Source: Phytophthora hibernalis (Eukaryota; Oomycota; Peronosporomycetes; Peronosporales; Peronosporaceae). From it: DNA of 64,000 bases. The stretch covers positions 124,001 to 188,000 of the forward strand of contig JAAKBF010000035.1 in NCBI GenBank assembly GCA_012656075.1, given 5' to 3'. A program made the translations under genes and the position numbers. Below, piece by piece: positions 10,791 through 21,332 of the stretch (the stretch's first letter is position 1; every line of letters begins with the position of its first letter). The notes beneath the pieces were generated by a model. It saw only the letters and a program-made list of their open reading frames with translations, did no database searches and was not told the DNA's origin.

Positions 10791-12304
10791 CACCTTTGCC
10801 ACTTCAAAGTGGCCCTAGTGCAATTCAAAACGGTTAAGGTCAAAATCTCGAACATCCAAATTTCACAAAAAGTCCATTGTGAATTTTAATCCAGAGCAAA
10901 GTGGATTTTGTCCAGCTCAAATGGCTACTTTCCGTACTCCATTGGCTCGGAGCGTTTAGCTGCTGCGACGGCGTGCGCGCAGTGGCGAGCCATTCTGCTG
11001 ACAAGTCTCAGAGTCATGCAAGGCATGCAATTCTCAGCTGCCTTCTCGAGAAGCTGCATGCGGCGCTCTTGCATTTGTCCGCGAGGAGCTCCCAGCATCT
11101 CGTCGTGGCTCAGAGCCAAGTAACTCTTGATCTTGGCCTTCAAGACACTGAAGCAGCCTATACACATCACATCATACAAAGTAAGTAAACAACAGCAGCA
11201 CACGCTTACCTTCAATGGGGTTGCACATAGGAGAGTAGGGACCTAGGCGCAGCAGCACCAAGTCGCTGCGCTGACGTACCCGGTCCTCTGTCTGGCTGTG
11301 AGCGGGCGCGTTGTCCAATACAATCACAATTGGCTTACCCGAAAAGTCAGTTTGGTAGATTTCATGCGCTTTCACAGTGTCGTAAATAGCATCGATGAAG
11401 GCTGCATTAGCCTTCATCTTGATGCTTCCACGTAGGGTAGCGTAGTGCACGAGACCAATCTCCGTCGACACAGCGCACTGCACCTGCAGATTATTGCCCT
11501 TGGACGCTGGTAGCTTCACCACAGCGCGCTCACCTTGCAGCGCCCTCCCTTTCAGCCGCTTGCACTGCAGGTTGAAGTTCGTTTCATCGTAATAGATAAT
11601 AAAAGCACCTTCACGCTCATGCTTGAGCAGAGCTTCGGCAAACACGTGCCGCTTTTCGATGTTCTCTTCGCTGTTACATGTATTCGGCTCAATCCGGACC
11701 TGTATATACGATGTCATACAGAAACAACAATAGCGATAACAGGTTAGGAAATATCAGCTGTTTCATTGTGTACAGCTTGCCACACAGCTTCTGGCTGATC
11801 AGAGACGTGCTCAAGCTGACGTCGAACTCTAAAGCGACCATCCTCTGCAGCTGCACCAGCGTGTGCAGACAGTTCTCCTCGACGTAGTCTACCAGTGCCA
11901 TCTCGATCACTGGCGTGCACTTCACGTTGGAAGCGCGCGACCCTCCCTCTCCTTAAGCTCTGGTGAGCCACTGTCAACGATGCGGCGGGAGGTGGTGGCC
12001 GGGATGGCGTTATGGTGGGCCACGAGAAGCCAGTCCTGCCCTTGCTTGAACGCGTCAAGCACGCGAGTGCGCGCTGCCAACGTGTGCCTTGGTTCACTTG
12101 GCATCCTGGGCGCAAAATGAACTCTGGAGTGCCGTCACAAACAGCACTTTGCGTTTGATCCCACAACCAACCACTTTGCATTGGACAGCAGCCGCTTTGA
12201 TCTAAAGTCAAAAAATTTAAAAATATTTTCTTAAAATCGGCTGTTACTTCGCTACTTCACACCACTTTGCATTGTAGTGTTGCCACTTTGAAGTGGCAAA
12301 GGTG
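10791..12304 (-). mobile_element. mariner/IS630-like element with 23-bp inverted repeats
   Basis: Perfect 23-bp terminal inverted repeats lie at 10791-10813 and 12282-12304. Each contains the near-palindromic core ccacttcaaagtgg. The left end abuts TA, the expected mariner target; the right flank is AA, so one copy of the duplication may have mutated. The 1.51-kb interval contains a broken transposase gene on the minus strand. The right end lies 72 bp upstream of the RFT1 start codon. Confidence 0.8.
10925..12104 (-). pseudogene. mariner/IS630-like DDE transposase, frameshifted
   Basis: The N-terminal helix-turn-helix piece (12104-11922, TRVLDAFKQGQDWLLVAHHN) is followed after a frameshift by 11925-11744 and then the DDE catalytic core at 11716-11210. 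The core contains IIYYDETNFNLQ, the second acidic motif in IVIVLDNAPAHSQ, and LGPYSPMCNPIEG. A canonical GT-AG intron of 52 bp (11209-11158) then joins in phase to CFSVLKAKIKSYLALSH and ends near 10925. An earlier intron (about 11743-11717) has a clear CAG acceptor, but its donor reads CT where GT is expected, so it may be lost or mutated. The intron plus the frameshift make this copy probably inactive. Confidence 0.75.
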
Positions 12305-12376
12305 AAGTTTCGCCCGATATGTGACTTGTGTCAGATATGTGGTCCACATCGCCCTTGTAACGGTCCACGTCAGACA

Positions 12377-14076
12377 ATGAACTCTGATGGTGGCGTGCTG
12401 TCTCGCGCCGTGCGAGGCGGCTCGTACCGCTTCCTACAGCGTCTCTTGACGTTCGCCGCCAACTCGTTCGTGCTGCGCAAACTGCACCTCAATGTGACGG
12501 GCGCCGTGACTGTGCGTCTTGAACTCGCACTCGCCTCCATCTTCCTACTGCGCGACGGATTCCGGTTGGCTTTTCTGCGGATGCCGTCGCTCGACTCCAA
12601 CAATGGGAAAACGCATTTGCAGCAGCTGGTGAACGTTGCATGGTTGTCGACGGCCATCAGTTGGGTGGTGGCCGCTCTGGTGCTCGCGCTCGCGGTTTTG
12701 GGGGTTCATCGGAGACTTTGGGCCATGACAAAGCGTTGGCAGGCTATTCGACGGTTTTGGCCATGTACTGCGGCGCTGCAATGATCGAGGCACTGGCCGA
12801 GCCGATGTTTGTACTGGCTCATGCCAGTGTTCTGGTGAGTTGGCAGGTGGCGGCTCAAAGCGCCGCCTTTTGGTGCGAGCGGCGGTGCAGTACGTCGGCG
12901 TCGTGGTGCTCGAGTTGAGTTTGACCGCCTATGGAATTGCAGAGTTGTCCTACGCGACGACGTTGCTGGTGATGTTTGGTGTTCTCTTCTGGGGGAGGAT
13001 TAATGGCGCTTCGAAGGAGGAGATGAGTTCGCGTTGACGAGCATGAGCCAGTTGCTGCCTGGAAAGCCGGGGGAGGAGGTGATTGGTGTCATCGTGAGCT
13101 TATGACGCTGTTGGTGCCGCTGTGTGTGCAGAGTGGAGTCAAGTATTTGCTAGCGGAGGGGGACAAGTGGGTGCTCGCGGGTTTCGCGTCGCTGCGGCAT
13201 ATGGGTGTGTACGGGTTGGTGTCGAACTTGGGCTCGCTTGTGCCGAGAATTGTGTTCTTGCCCATTGAGGAGGCGACCAAGACGATATTCAGCAAGCTGG
13301 CGCTAGCTCAGAAACGAAAGAGTGATGAACAAAATGACAAGGAGAACAAGAAGCGTGGACTGTCGGATGGAAAGACGCTGCTACTGGTGCTGCTCAAGTT
13401 GATGAACCTGGTGGGACTTGTGTTCGTCTGCTTCGGCACTAGCTACGCATACACGTTGGTGTTGCTTCTGTACGGAGCTGAAAAGGCTCGACAAGGCGTT
13501 GGGGCGGCATTGGCTGTTTACTGTGTTTACATCCCGTTCTTGGGTGTGAACGGAGTTTGCGAAGCTGTGGTGCACGCTATTGGCGACGATCACGAACTCA
13601 TGCGACTGAACAAGCTACTTGGCGTCTTCTTCACCATTTACGCTTTCAGCGCACTTGTTTTCATGCAAATACTCGACTGGGGAACCTTTGGGCTTATCCT
13701 GGCCAACTGCGTCAATATGAGCTGTCGAATTATTTACTGTCTGACGTACCTGGCTTCGTACTTTCATCAGACAGCGTCTACGATCAAGACGGGAAATGGT
13801 TTCATCGATGGACTGGCATTTTGGCGTCAGTCATTGCCCCATCGGCTCGTTGTGATAGCCTTCTTCACATCTTTGGTGGTGACTGTGACCTCGCAACGGG
13901 TACTGCTAAATTCTGAGTCGGATGGTTCAATTTCATTGTTGCGGCACATGCTGCATGTCGCTGTGGGGATAATTTGCTTCGGTGGAACAATCTTTACGCT
14001 CTACATCAAGGAGCGACGTCTTCTCGGCGCTCAACTGGCTGCCCTTCGTGGACAAAACAAGTCTCATGCCGATTAG
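12377..14076 (+). CDS. RFT1: RFT1-like glycolipid translocation protein, frameshifted
   Basis: RFT1 is a polytopic ER membrane protein needed for use of Man5GlcNAc2-PP-dolichol in N-glycosylation. The ATG at 12377 begins MNSDGGVLSRAVRGG, followed by family sequence SFVLRKLHLNVTGAVTVRLE. The rest is spread over frames: a piece from about 12700 (CGAAMIEALAEPMFVLAHAS), one from about 12870 (VRAAVQYVGVVVLELSLTAY), one near 13022 (MSQLLPGKPGEEVIGVIV) and a long piece 13102-14076 (LLAEGDKWVLAGFASLRHMG, then many hydrophobic helices). The breaks sit at short homopolymers (tttt/ggggg near 12697, tttt near 12872, around 13015 and 13095) and lack GT-AG introns, so sequencing indels are likely. Its promoter would directly neighbour the mariner element ending at 12304. 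Confidence 0.82.
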
Positions 14077-14184
14077 TTTCTTAGAATCGATCAAGTAATG
14101 CATTGACTTTGCGTTTCCTAGTTAGGAATATCTTGAAGCGTCGTGCTTGTCTCGCATGACCATCTCCGGCCACTTCGAAGCAAA

Positions 14185-14763
14185 ATGAACAACCGACACG
14201 TATTTGTAGGTGCCCTGCGTGCTAAGCAGGAGTCGATTGAATCAGCGAGCAATGCGAAAGTGGAAAGACCATCGTTGGGCTTTTTGACATCTGTCTCAGC
14301 GGAGCAAGGGCGTCAGCAAGCTCGACAAGAGCTCAAGCAGGTAATGAGTGCAGGGACAGTTTATCCTTTTCTTGGTCTCCGATAGTTTGTTCACGTATGA
14401 ATGCAGATGCCTTTGCTATCGCCTTGGACTGGTTACAAGGCGCATGAGCCCTCGTTCACTGATGAACTCAACCGGTAAAGAAAACCATCTTGTTGAGCTG
14501 TTCAAATCTAATACTGAAAAATCGAACTCTCACACCCTAGAGAACTCGCGCAACGTGTTCAAGATCAAGTGCTGGATAAGTTGTCCGCGATTCAAGAACG
14601 ATTAGAAAAACTCCAAGCTCAACGCGAGAATTCTGGTGTGCTGCCAAGTTCCACGCTGGACACGCTGCTCCAGAGTCGCCTGATCGTTGAGGCCAAGCGC
14701 AAGGTGGTTCCAACACAAATCGCCGAAAACGTGAGATACCTCGGGTTTGATTTCGTATCATAA
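14185..14763 (+). CDS. small coiled-coil protein of unknown function, 3 exons
   Basis: Exons 14185-14340, 14407-14474 and 14541-14763 join with two GT-AG introns (66 bp each) into an uninterrupted 148-residue protein. I chose the ATG at 14185 because no other in-frame ATG precedes it. The first part is polar. The second exon encodes MPLLSPWTGYKAHEPSFTD. The third is a heptad-like coiled coil (VLDKLSAIQERLEKLQAQRE) followed by a compact C-terminus ending LGFDFVS. I do not recognise the family. It lies between RFT1 and another unrecognised gene on the same strand. The clean splicing and lack of stops argue that it is a real gene. Confidence 0.7.
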
Positions 14764-14927
14764 TCGGCTACTGATCCATCCTTCCGTTTGCTTGTAATTC
14801 TCCACTACATGTAGACGATCGCAGCGATGCGCGCGGCTAGCGTGCATATAACACTCGCGAGGAGACACTTGCCGATAGAACATCGGTAAGTAAGAGCCGC
14901 GAGCATCGATCGAACTCGGTTGCCGCC

Positions 14928-16643
14928 ATGGTCGCAACTAGCAGCGGTTTGCCTAAAAATTCACGGGTCAAACCCAGCAGCATTATCTCACCTCGATCAC
15001 GCGCTGTCGCCGACGATATCGATATGTCCCGAAGGCGACACAGATCCAGCTCAGCAGAGTATTCTCTTGAAAGCGACACCACCGATGAGATTGACCAAGC
15101 CAGACGCGCTTCGCAGTTGTTGTGCGTACAGTTTCCGAAGTACAGCGAGGTAGCAGATTCGCTTGAGAACAATGGCGAAAGCTTGGAAAGGATGAAGAGC
15201 AGCAAGCCATACATTTTCGATCACGCCCTGTGGCACCCACGGCAGTTGAGGATGCTGGTACTGTAGCGACAAAACGTGAGCCGCACGAGCCCCGAGTCCG
15301 TTACATCATGTCAACTCGTCTCGGGCGTTGCCACCAACAAAAGGTATTCTAGACGAGTATCCAATTCCAAAAGAGGTGTTGGATGCGTTAGAACGCCACC
15401 GACACTTTCATGTGGACGAATCTTCTCCTCTCACCGCGTTTGAGCCCATACGGCTTCCCCCTCCCGCTCCAACGGAGCTTGGAGAAGACGCTCCTCCTCG
15501 TAGTGCTGGAGTCAATGTCGAATGGGAATGCTTCTACAGGCAATCCGTCCCTCTTGAGCGTTCTCCAGTATCGTTCGTGTTGGCATCATTGGCCGTCGCC
15601 CCTGAGAAACCCCTCCCTGCACCCAGCGACCTCTTCCATCAACAAGCGCTCGTCGCTGCAGCAGGGGATGATACACTACTTCTGAATGAAGTTCGTCGCT
15701 TGTACGATAGCACGCACGATGCACACCATGACTTTCGAGCCGAGCTGCACCGCCACCTTGACCTTGAGTATCTCGTGGACTTATCCTTTCGGCGTTCGCT
15801 GACCTCAGCGAGTTTTTCGTCGACGATGAAGATGGCGAGCAAACTGGTGGTAGCAATGTCGAGCCAATCGTGCAGATTCCCAGTCACCTCCGTAGACAGC
15901 GCATGATCAGCACTGCAGATAGCGAGGCGTCTGGTGCCACTGCCAAGTGGAAGTTCCTGCTGAACGGGGTGCACCGCATGGCAAACCGACGTGGGGCCAT
16001 CTCTGTTGCAGCGAAGAGCGAAGCCGCAGTTCGTGCACAGCGCAATGACTTTCTTGTTCAGCTTTGCACGCTGACTCCGCAGGATGTCGAGTTCCTCACC
16101 CTGTGGTACGGCTACAATCCGGATGTGGAAGCCGAGGCGATCGCTACAGCTGATATTGGAGACGGTGAAACGCGCTTGGACCCCGTCCCCATGAATCCGT
16201 ATTGGAGCGCTCGCTTTGAGCTCGCGTGGAAGCAGTTGGCGCTGTCGACGACGGAAAGGCTGGATCTAGCCATCAAGTACTCCTCTCTTGGATATTCAAC
16301 CAGACTTCCGGACGCTGTAACTCTCTGGGAAGCTGCAGCTGCTCTCATCACGGAACATGAAGACTTGTTGCGCTTGATGCGCTCAGCTCTCGCAGGTCCT
16401 CGACGACATGCCGTTGCCAGTCTCGCTGAAGACTCGGCCATGCTGCAGGCTCTGCTCGCCTGCGCTGCACACGTCCGCGAAATTCTCCTGCTCACGTATG
16501 TCGAAGTCGGCGACTTTGTCACGTTCCAAGGCAACTTCTACCTGGCCAGAATGGAACGAGACGCCACTGAAATCCGGCGCTTAATGGAGGAAACAGGTGA
16601 CCCCAAGTCCAACCAGCTGCAGCCCGCCACAGCAACAAAGTAA
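14928..16643 (+). CDS. unrecognised conserved-looking protein, frameshifted
   Basis: An ATG at 14928 (context gccgccatgg) opens a Ser/Arg-rich N-terminus (SRRRHRSSSAEYSLESD). Coding signal continues in other frames: 15242-15350 (EPHEPRVRYIMSTRLGR), 15328-15790 (ILDEYPIPKEVLDALERHR), then 15790-16643 in a third frame (FFVDDEDGEQTGG ... TLTPQDVEFLTLWYGYNPD ... LMEETGDPKSNQLQ). The last 257 residues are long, stop-free and helical. Frame changes near 15240, 15320 and 15790 lack splice sites and look like indels. I cannot name the family. It shares orientation with the small coiled-coil gene 165 bp upstream and converges on the G-patch gene. Confidence 0.6.
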
Positions 16644-16733
16644 CATCCTCTCGCCTGTACAGTAGTAACTAAGCATCAAAGTAAATTCATTTTAACTGCA
16701 CAACAAGGTTAGCAGACATCGCCAACACGTCAG

Positions 16734-17321
16734 TCATACCTCCTTCTTGTGTTTTTTGCTCTTCTTCTTGAGTTTCCTGGCCCGTTTCTTGTCTTTTCTC
16801 ATCTTCTCTTCGTCACTCACCGACTCGTTTTTCTCCTTCTTCAGCTGCAGAGCGTCTCGTTTCAGCTTGCCCTGACACGAGCCGTAGGCTCTGCGACCAA
16901 AGAGTTTGCCTCCAGTAGCTGCGAACAGCTCTTCATCTGTCGGGATGCGGTACTTCTGACTGCTCTTTTCCTCGCGCTTCCTCTTCTTCTTCTTCTGCGT
17001 CTTCTCCTCGTCCGACGACGCGTCCACCACGATCTTGCTGGCCATGCGGTCGTACACGTTGTACCACCACTGGTTCTGCTGCTCCACGGCCGCCTGTTTC
17101 TCCGCGCCCACGCCCTGCAGCTCCTCGCGCCGCTTCACCTTGACGTGCGACTTGACGCCCTGCTCATTCTTGCCCAGGCCCTTGCCAGCCGACCAGCCCA
17201 TCTTCTCCATCTGCCGCCGCGCAAAGTCCGACACCTCGGCCGCCGCGCCCTCGTTCGCCATGCCGCCCAGTTTGTTCAGGAGCTTCTTGCCCACGAGAGG
17301 GATCGCCGCCTCGGACACCAT
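16734..17321 (-). CDS. GPATCH4-like G-patch protein
   Basis: Intact 195-residue protein. The ATG at 17321 is preferred because the upstream in-frame extension starts only with non-ATG codons, and because an oomycete initiator-like element lies 20 nt upstream. The G-patch lies near residues 30-75 (MEKMGWSAGKGLGKNEQG), followed by QWWYNVYDRMASKI, as in GPATCH4-type nucleolar proteins. A conserved PTDEELFAATGGKLFGRRA motif follows, and the C-terminus is a long Lys-rich tail (KKRARKLKKKSKKHKKEV) typical of nucleolar targeting. G-patch proteins usually bind RNA or activate DEAH helicases. The partner here is unknown. No frameshift. Confidence 0.85.
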   Translation of the reverse strand: MVSEAAIPLVGKKLLNKLGGMANEGAAAEVSDFARRQMEKMGWSAGKGLGKNEQGVKSHVKVKRREELQGVGAEKQAAVEQQNQWWYNVYDRMASKIVVDASSDEEKTQKKKKRKREEKSSQKYRIPTDEELFAATGGKLFGRRAYGSCQGKLKRDALQLKKEKNESVSDEEKMRKDKKRARKLKKKSKKHKKEV

Positions 17322-17340
17322 CGTCTTGTTCAATTGATGG

Positions 17341-17357
17341 GCAATGTGGAAGTGAGC
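17341..17357 (-). promoter_or_regulatory. oomycete Inr/FPR-like core promoter of the G-patch gene
   Basis: On the minus strand the site reads GCTCACTTCCACATTGC, a close match to the published oomycete initiator plus flanking element GCTCATTYYNCAWTTT. It lies 20 nt upstream of the chosen ATG (17321), a usual spacing for this group. Confidence 0.6.
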
Positions 17358-17393
17358 GATTGGCGGAGCGAGCGCAGACACGGATGGTGACAA

Positions 17394-17744
17394 AAGGTGT
17401 GCTATTGGGGGAAGGAGGCTATTGCCACCGAGTGATGCTGCTTCAACTCGAATCGAGAAACATTTTCAAAGGGGGACTAGACTGCCGAAATTACTCTAAA
17501 AACTAGCTTTTACTAAGCCTATTCCAATCTTGGCGCTACTGGGCGTGGCGCTCACGGCCCAAGTGCGCCTAGGTATGAAACCTGATGGAGGAAGCGCTAG
17601 GCGTGACACTGCTGGTGTCGGTGTACTCCGGCGCGGCCATCTCGATGCACGGCATGATGAACACGCTGGAGAATCTGGTTGTGATGCATGGCCAGGCCAA
17701 GTCGGGCAGTGCAGCGTTCAGACCGTCAAGGACGTGACCTTGCG
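17394..17744. other. interval with a possible broken host gene end
   Basis: An ORF at 17585-17737 on the plus strand (50 codons, VTLLVSVYSGAAISMHGMM) has coding-like composition but no recognised family. It is cut off a few bases before the left long terminal repeat of Copia-1 (17745). It may be a gene fragment truncated by that insertion. Otherwise nothing is evident here. Confidence 0.3.
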
Positions 17745-17877
17745 TGTTGTGCCAAAGTATCTACAAGTTTGTATTTAATGCTTTCTAGAAAGTTGATAGG
17801 CTAATAAGTGAAGCACACTGCTATGATTGGTCAACATGGGCAGTTTGCCGATGGCCACCCAAGATGAAAGAAGCCAG
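17745..17877 (+). repeat. Copia-1 left terminal repeat
   Basis: Matches 25046-25177 with a single one-base gap (ccc versus cc near 17860). Starts TGTTGTGCC. The gag region begins only about 12 bp after its end. Confidence 0.8.
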
Positions 17878-17888
17878 TACTTCCTCAG

Positions 17889-19338
17889 CGATGACCGCCG
17901 ATGCTAAGTCTGGCGGTGGTCTCGGGAAACCCTACACAATGTGAAGGATAAGCTGTTGACGCATGTCAATCAGCTCGACCATGAGTACCAAACAAAGGTG
18001 CTTGAGAAGAGGCAGCCTGAATCAAAGGTACTCATGACCGACTTCCTGCGGTCCAACCCGGAAAAGCCACCCATCCCAACTGCCGATACGACAGAGCAAG
18101 AGGTGCTCGCAATGCGCTGGGACGTGGTGCACTGGACGAGGGGAAGGGGAGATCTTCAAAACCTGCTTAATGAGGTCCTTCCGAACTTCTTTTTGTCCAC
18201 CTTGCCGGACGTGGTGTCATCAATGGACCCATGTGAGGTGTTCCTGTTGCTCGAAAAAGACTACGGCCAGGGTGACGCAGCAGGCCTCATCGAGCTGACG
18301 AGAGCTTGGTCTAAGCTGACTTGCAGCCCTTGGCGTGACTTAAAGACGCTCTTCGCGCAACTTAAGAAGGCGACGAATGAAATCAATCGGAAGACGAGGA
18401 AGTTGTTCGGTCAGGACATGGTGACTGACTCCTGGCTTTGCGTAGAAGTACTTTCGCAGCTGCCAAGCGAGTTCTGGGTGTCCTCAGTGTCCATGAAGAA
18501 GGAGGACTTCAACGTCGACGAAGTCGTAGGAGCCGTGCGCCGAATTTTCGGTGATATGTCCAAGAGAGAGGTTGGACTTATGGACAAAACTCAGGCCATC
18601 ACTGTCAACAATGTTCGGGCAAAATCTGGACAAAAGCGGAAAAGTGGAGTGATAGGACGTGCTTTTAATGCTTTGAAAGTGGACATTTCACGACAGACTG
18701 TCCCGCAATGGCCAGCGACAGAAGCTCGAGCCGGGAAGGTGGACCCTTATATCGAACTGATATCAGGACGGCACCTGGTGCTAAAATGGCGAAGAAGTCC
18801 AAGGCCACTGCTATTAACACCCTGAAGGCTGTGGTGGCTGATGGCAAGAGGCGCCTCAATGAGGACAAAAAACCGAACTTGAGGCAGCCGAAGAAGATGA
18901 GGCGTTGGACGACTTGGAGAGTTTGAATCCGGACCGTTACGAGTACGACATCAGTGGCAACTCGGTCCAGACCCCTTACTCTCCACTTCAAAGTACGGAT
19001 GGGATCGAAGAGATGGTACGTAAATACCATTCGTCTTACTTGTGGTACCTAAAGAATCTAAAGCTAACTGAGGACATGTGGGTGATTGATACGGGTGCAG
19101 GCCGAGCTATAACGTCGGACAGAAGCTGGTTTGAGGGAATTCTGCAGCCTGGTCAGACCCACATCTTCACGTACGGTAATGGTACCGTTTCAAATAGCAC
19201 ACTAAAGGGATCAATAAAACTGAGCGTTTTAAATCCCAGAGGATATTTGAGTGCACTAAGGCTAACGGACATTTCATATGACCGTAAATGTGACAGTAAC
19301 TTGCTGAGTGCATACTTTTGGCTAAGCAAGGTTACAGA
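17889..19338 (+). pseudogene. Copia-1 gag and protease region
   Basis: The gag domain is at 17941-18825 (UBN2-type; FGQDMVTDSWLCVEVLSQLP near 18400-18470), perhaps starting at the ATG near 17889 after a small indel around 17938. Frame changes at about 18700-18900 lead into the protease piece 18905-19338 with WVIDTGAGRAITSD, an Asp-protease active site. The frame runs straight to the hAT insertion point at 19338 and continues in the same frame on the far side. Several frameshifts suggest a dead or indel-affected copy. Confidence 0.75.
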
Positions 19339-21324
19339 CAGTGCTCGGAAAATACCATAACATATTGTACTGCCTGCCGCCAGCTACCATAATAAATAAC
19401 GCCATATCTACACAAGCAATAGATAATAATTGTCCAATACTCAATGTATTGCGCAGTTCTTGCGGATCCTAGCCTCACTCACATTTGCTGGTGCACGACA
19501 TGCACAATAGTCACATCCCAGTAACTTCTGTTAGCACGGAGGAACATGAGCATTTCAAAGTTCACCGGCAACAGCGACGCTTTCTGGGGCGTCAGCACAA
19601 GCTTGGTCTGTGAGAATAGCCGCTCACAGCGGTTGCTTGTGGGTGGCATCTTCTCAAGGAGCTTGACGTACGCGTTCGAGACCTGTTGGTCCCCACCTGC
19701 CCTCTTTGCGCGTAGCACCGACGTCGCGAGGTCCTCTTCCTTGTTCTCCTTCTCCTCGTCCGGCTACTTGCGCTTCGCGCCCGCATTTGCCGGTGCAGCG
19801 ACTGCAAAGCGCTTGATGGCCTTGCGCTCGTTCGACGTATGACGCTTCACCTCTCCGTTAATGACCTGTTGTGCAAAAATACACATTAACCACATTAGTA
19901 CTTTTCGGTAGTAGTCATAACCACGGAACAGTACCTTCACCGCAGCTGCCTCAAAGTCAGGAGAATGCACGATGGAAGCCGTGGCACTCAGTTTGTGCTT
20001 CATTGACGGGAAGCGCTTAACCACGGAGTCGAACAGGGCGCGGACATCAGCTAGCGTCAAGTCCTCCGACTGCAACTTAATGGTGACGCTGTTGAAAAGA
20101 CGGAGGTCCACTCAATCCGACGATGCATTGCCGCCTTGGGGATGAGGTCAAACACCGCTTCGACCAGCTTGATTTCGTCCCGGAACCTGACGTAGCGAGC
20201 CACCATCTCGAATGTGGAACTACATTAGGCCTCAACGGGGAGAGTGGTGTGTGCTCGCGCAGAGCGGCGCGATTGTTGATCGTGCGCAGAGCCGCCATGA
20301 GGGTGCTCACAGCATCCACCGTCGTCTTGTGGTCCTCCAAATACGAGTTCACGGCCAGGTTGAAGCGGTGCGACGCACAACCAATCAACGGGATCTCGAG
20401 GCGTGTCGCAGTAGCGCGATTGGTAGAACAATTATCACCAATCAGAAACGACAACATCGATTCTGATTGGTGAAAACTCTCGATGACCTTCTTCATGAAA
20501 GAGCAATGCGCTTGGGCCGTCAGGTCACCCTCCTCCATTGGTGCAATAGCGAGTAGCGTATGCTTGAGCTGGTTGGCGTGCCAGTACACGGCGAAGAGAG
20601 CCACGTAGTTCTCCAAGAAAACGTTGACCCGTCGAACATGATGCCGAAGGGGCCCAACATCTCGGCAGTAATCTTGGCCTCGATCGCGGCTACCACAAAA
20701 GCCATGTAGACCTTGAGAGTCTTCGAGCATACAGGCTTCAGTTTGGACATGCTTCTTGTGAGTGGATCGTCAACCTCGCTGATGGGCATGTTACCCACTC
20801 CATCCACTGATACATGTTGAAGGCGGCAGGATTGACGAATCCATTCGCCGTGAGCGATCCCGCCTGCCTGCGCTGGTGGGACTCATAGTCACCGACGTAG
20901 AGAGGGTGCTTGTCCTTGAGGTGACTGATCAAATTGGCGTAACCGCTTGATGGAAGTTGCTTGCGCCGTGCCCCACAGTAGTTGCACGCGTAGTAGTGGT
21001 CTGCGTCCGTGAGGAAGAAAAAGCGACAGAGGTCGCGGTTGCGGACAGAGCTCATTCTTGGGCGTTGGGGTAGTGGAAATGATCAATAGAGGCTGTCTCG
21101 CTCGGTCCGTAGGGTACTAAAAGTTGCCCGCTGTGAGCCACTCACTCAGAACAAGCCGATTTCCGGTTCAACTCGCGGTCCAACTCCGGTTCGGGGACTG
21201 AACACTCAAATAGTAATATGTTCTCGTTGTATCAATAATACGCGTCTGCCTGGATAACCAATAGTTAATAATTCCATATAAAAATACGAGTACTATTGAT
21301 ATTGAATCATTTTTCCGAGCTCTG
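19339..21324 (-). mobile_element. hAT DNA transposon inserted in Copia-1
   Basis: The 1986-bp element has inverted ends CAGTGCTCGGAAAA / CAGAGCTCGGAAAA (one mismatch), starting with the hAT-typical CAG. It is flanked by a perfect 8-bp duplication. It contains a degraded hAT transposase on the minus strand. Removing the element and one duplication rejoins the Copia protease-to-integrase frame, which shows that it jumped into an open Copia frame. Confidence 0.93.
19479..21055 (-). pseudogene. hAT transposase, frameshifted
   Basis: The N-terminal BED-type zinc finger (21055-20738) contains YYACNYCGARRKQLPSSGYA and HLKDKHP. Middle fragments 20807-20520 and 20730-20077 hold the RNase-H-like core (MLSFLIGDNCSTNRA, IGCASHRFNLAVN). 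The C-terminal dimerisation region at 19718-19479 contains SNRCERLFSQTKLVLTPQ. A possible 65-bp intron near 19870-19935 ends CACAACAG. Frame changes near 20800, 20640 and 20110 make it non-functional as read. Confidence 0.8.
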
Positions 21325-21332
21325 GTTACAGA

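Larger units (their letters stand above)
19331..21332. repeat. 8-bp target duplication GTTACAGA flanking hAT
   Basis: GTTACAGA occurs at 19331-19338 and 21325-21332, directly outside the hAT ends. This is exactly the 8-bp duplication expected of hAT transposition. Confidence 0.93.

Noticed and set aside
11744..12211. 155-codon minus-strand ORF in the mariner element
   Set aside because: It overlaps the recognisable transposase N-terminus in another frame and has a biased Arg/Gly composition; a shadow of the real gene.
16749..17390. 213-codon plus-strand ORF over the G-patch gene
   Set aside because: Exact antisense of the Lys-rich G-patch protein, giving artificial Leu-rich runs; no family match.
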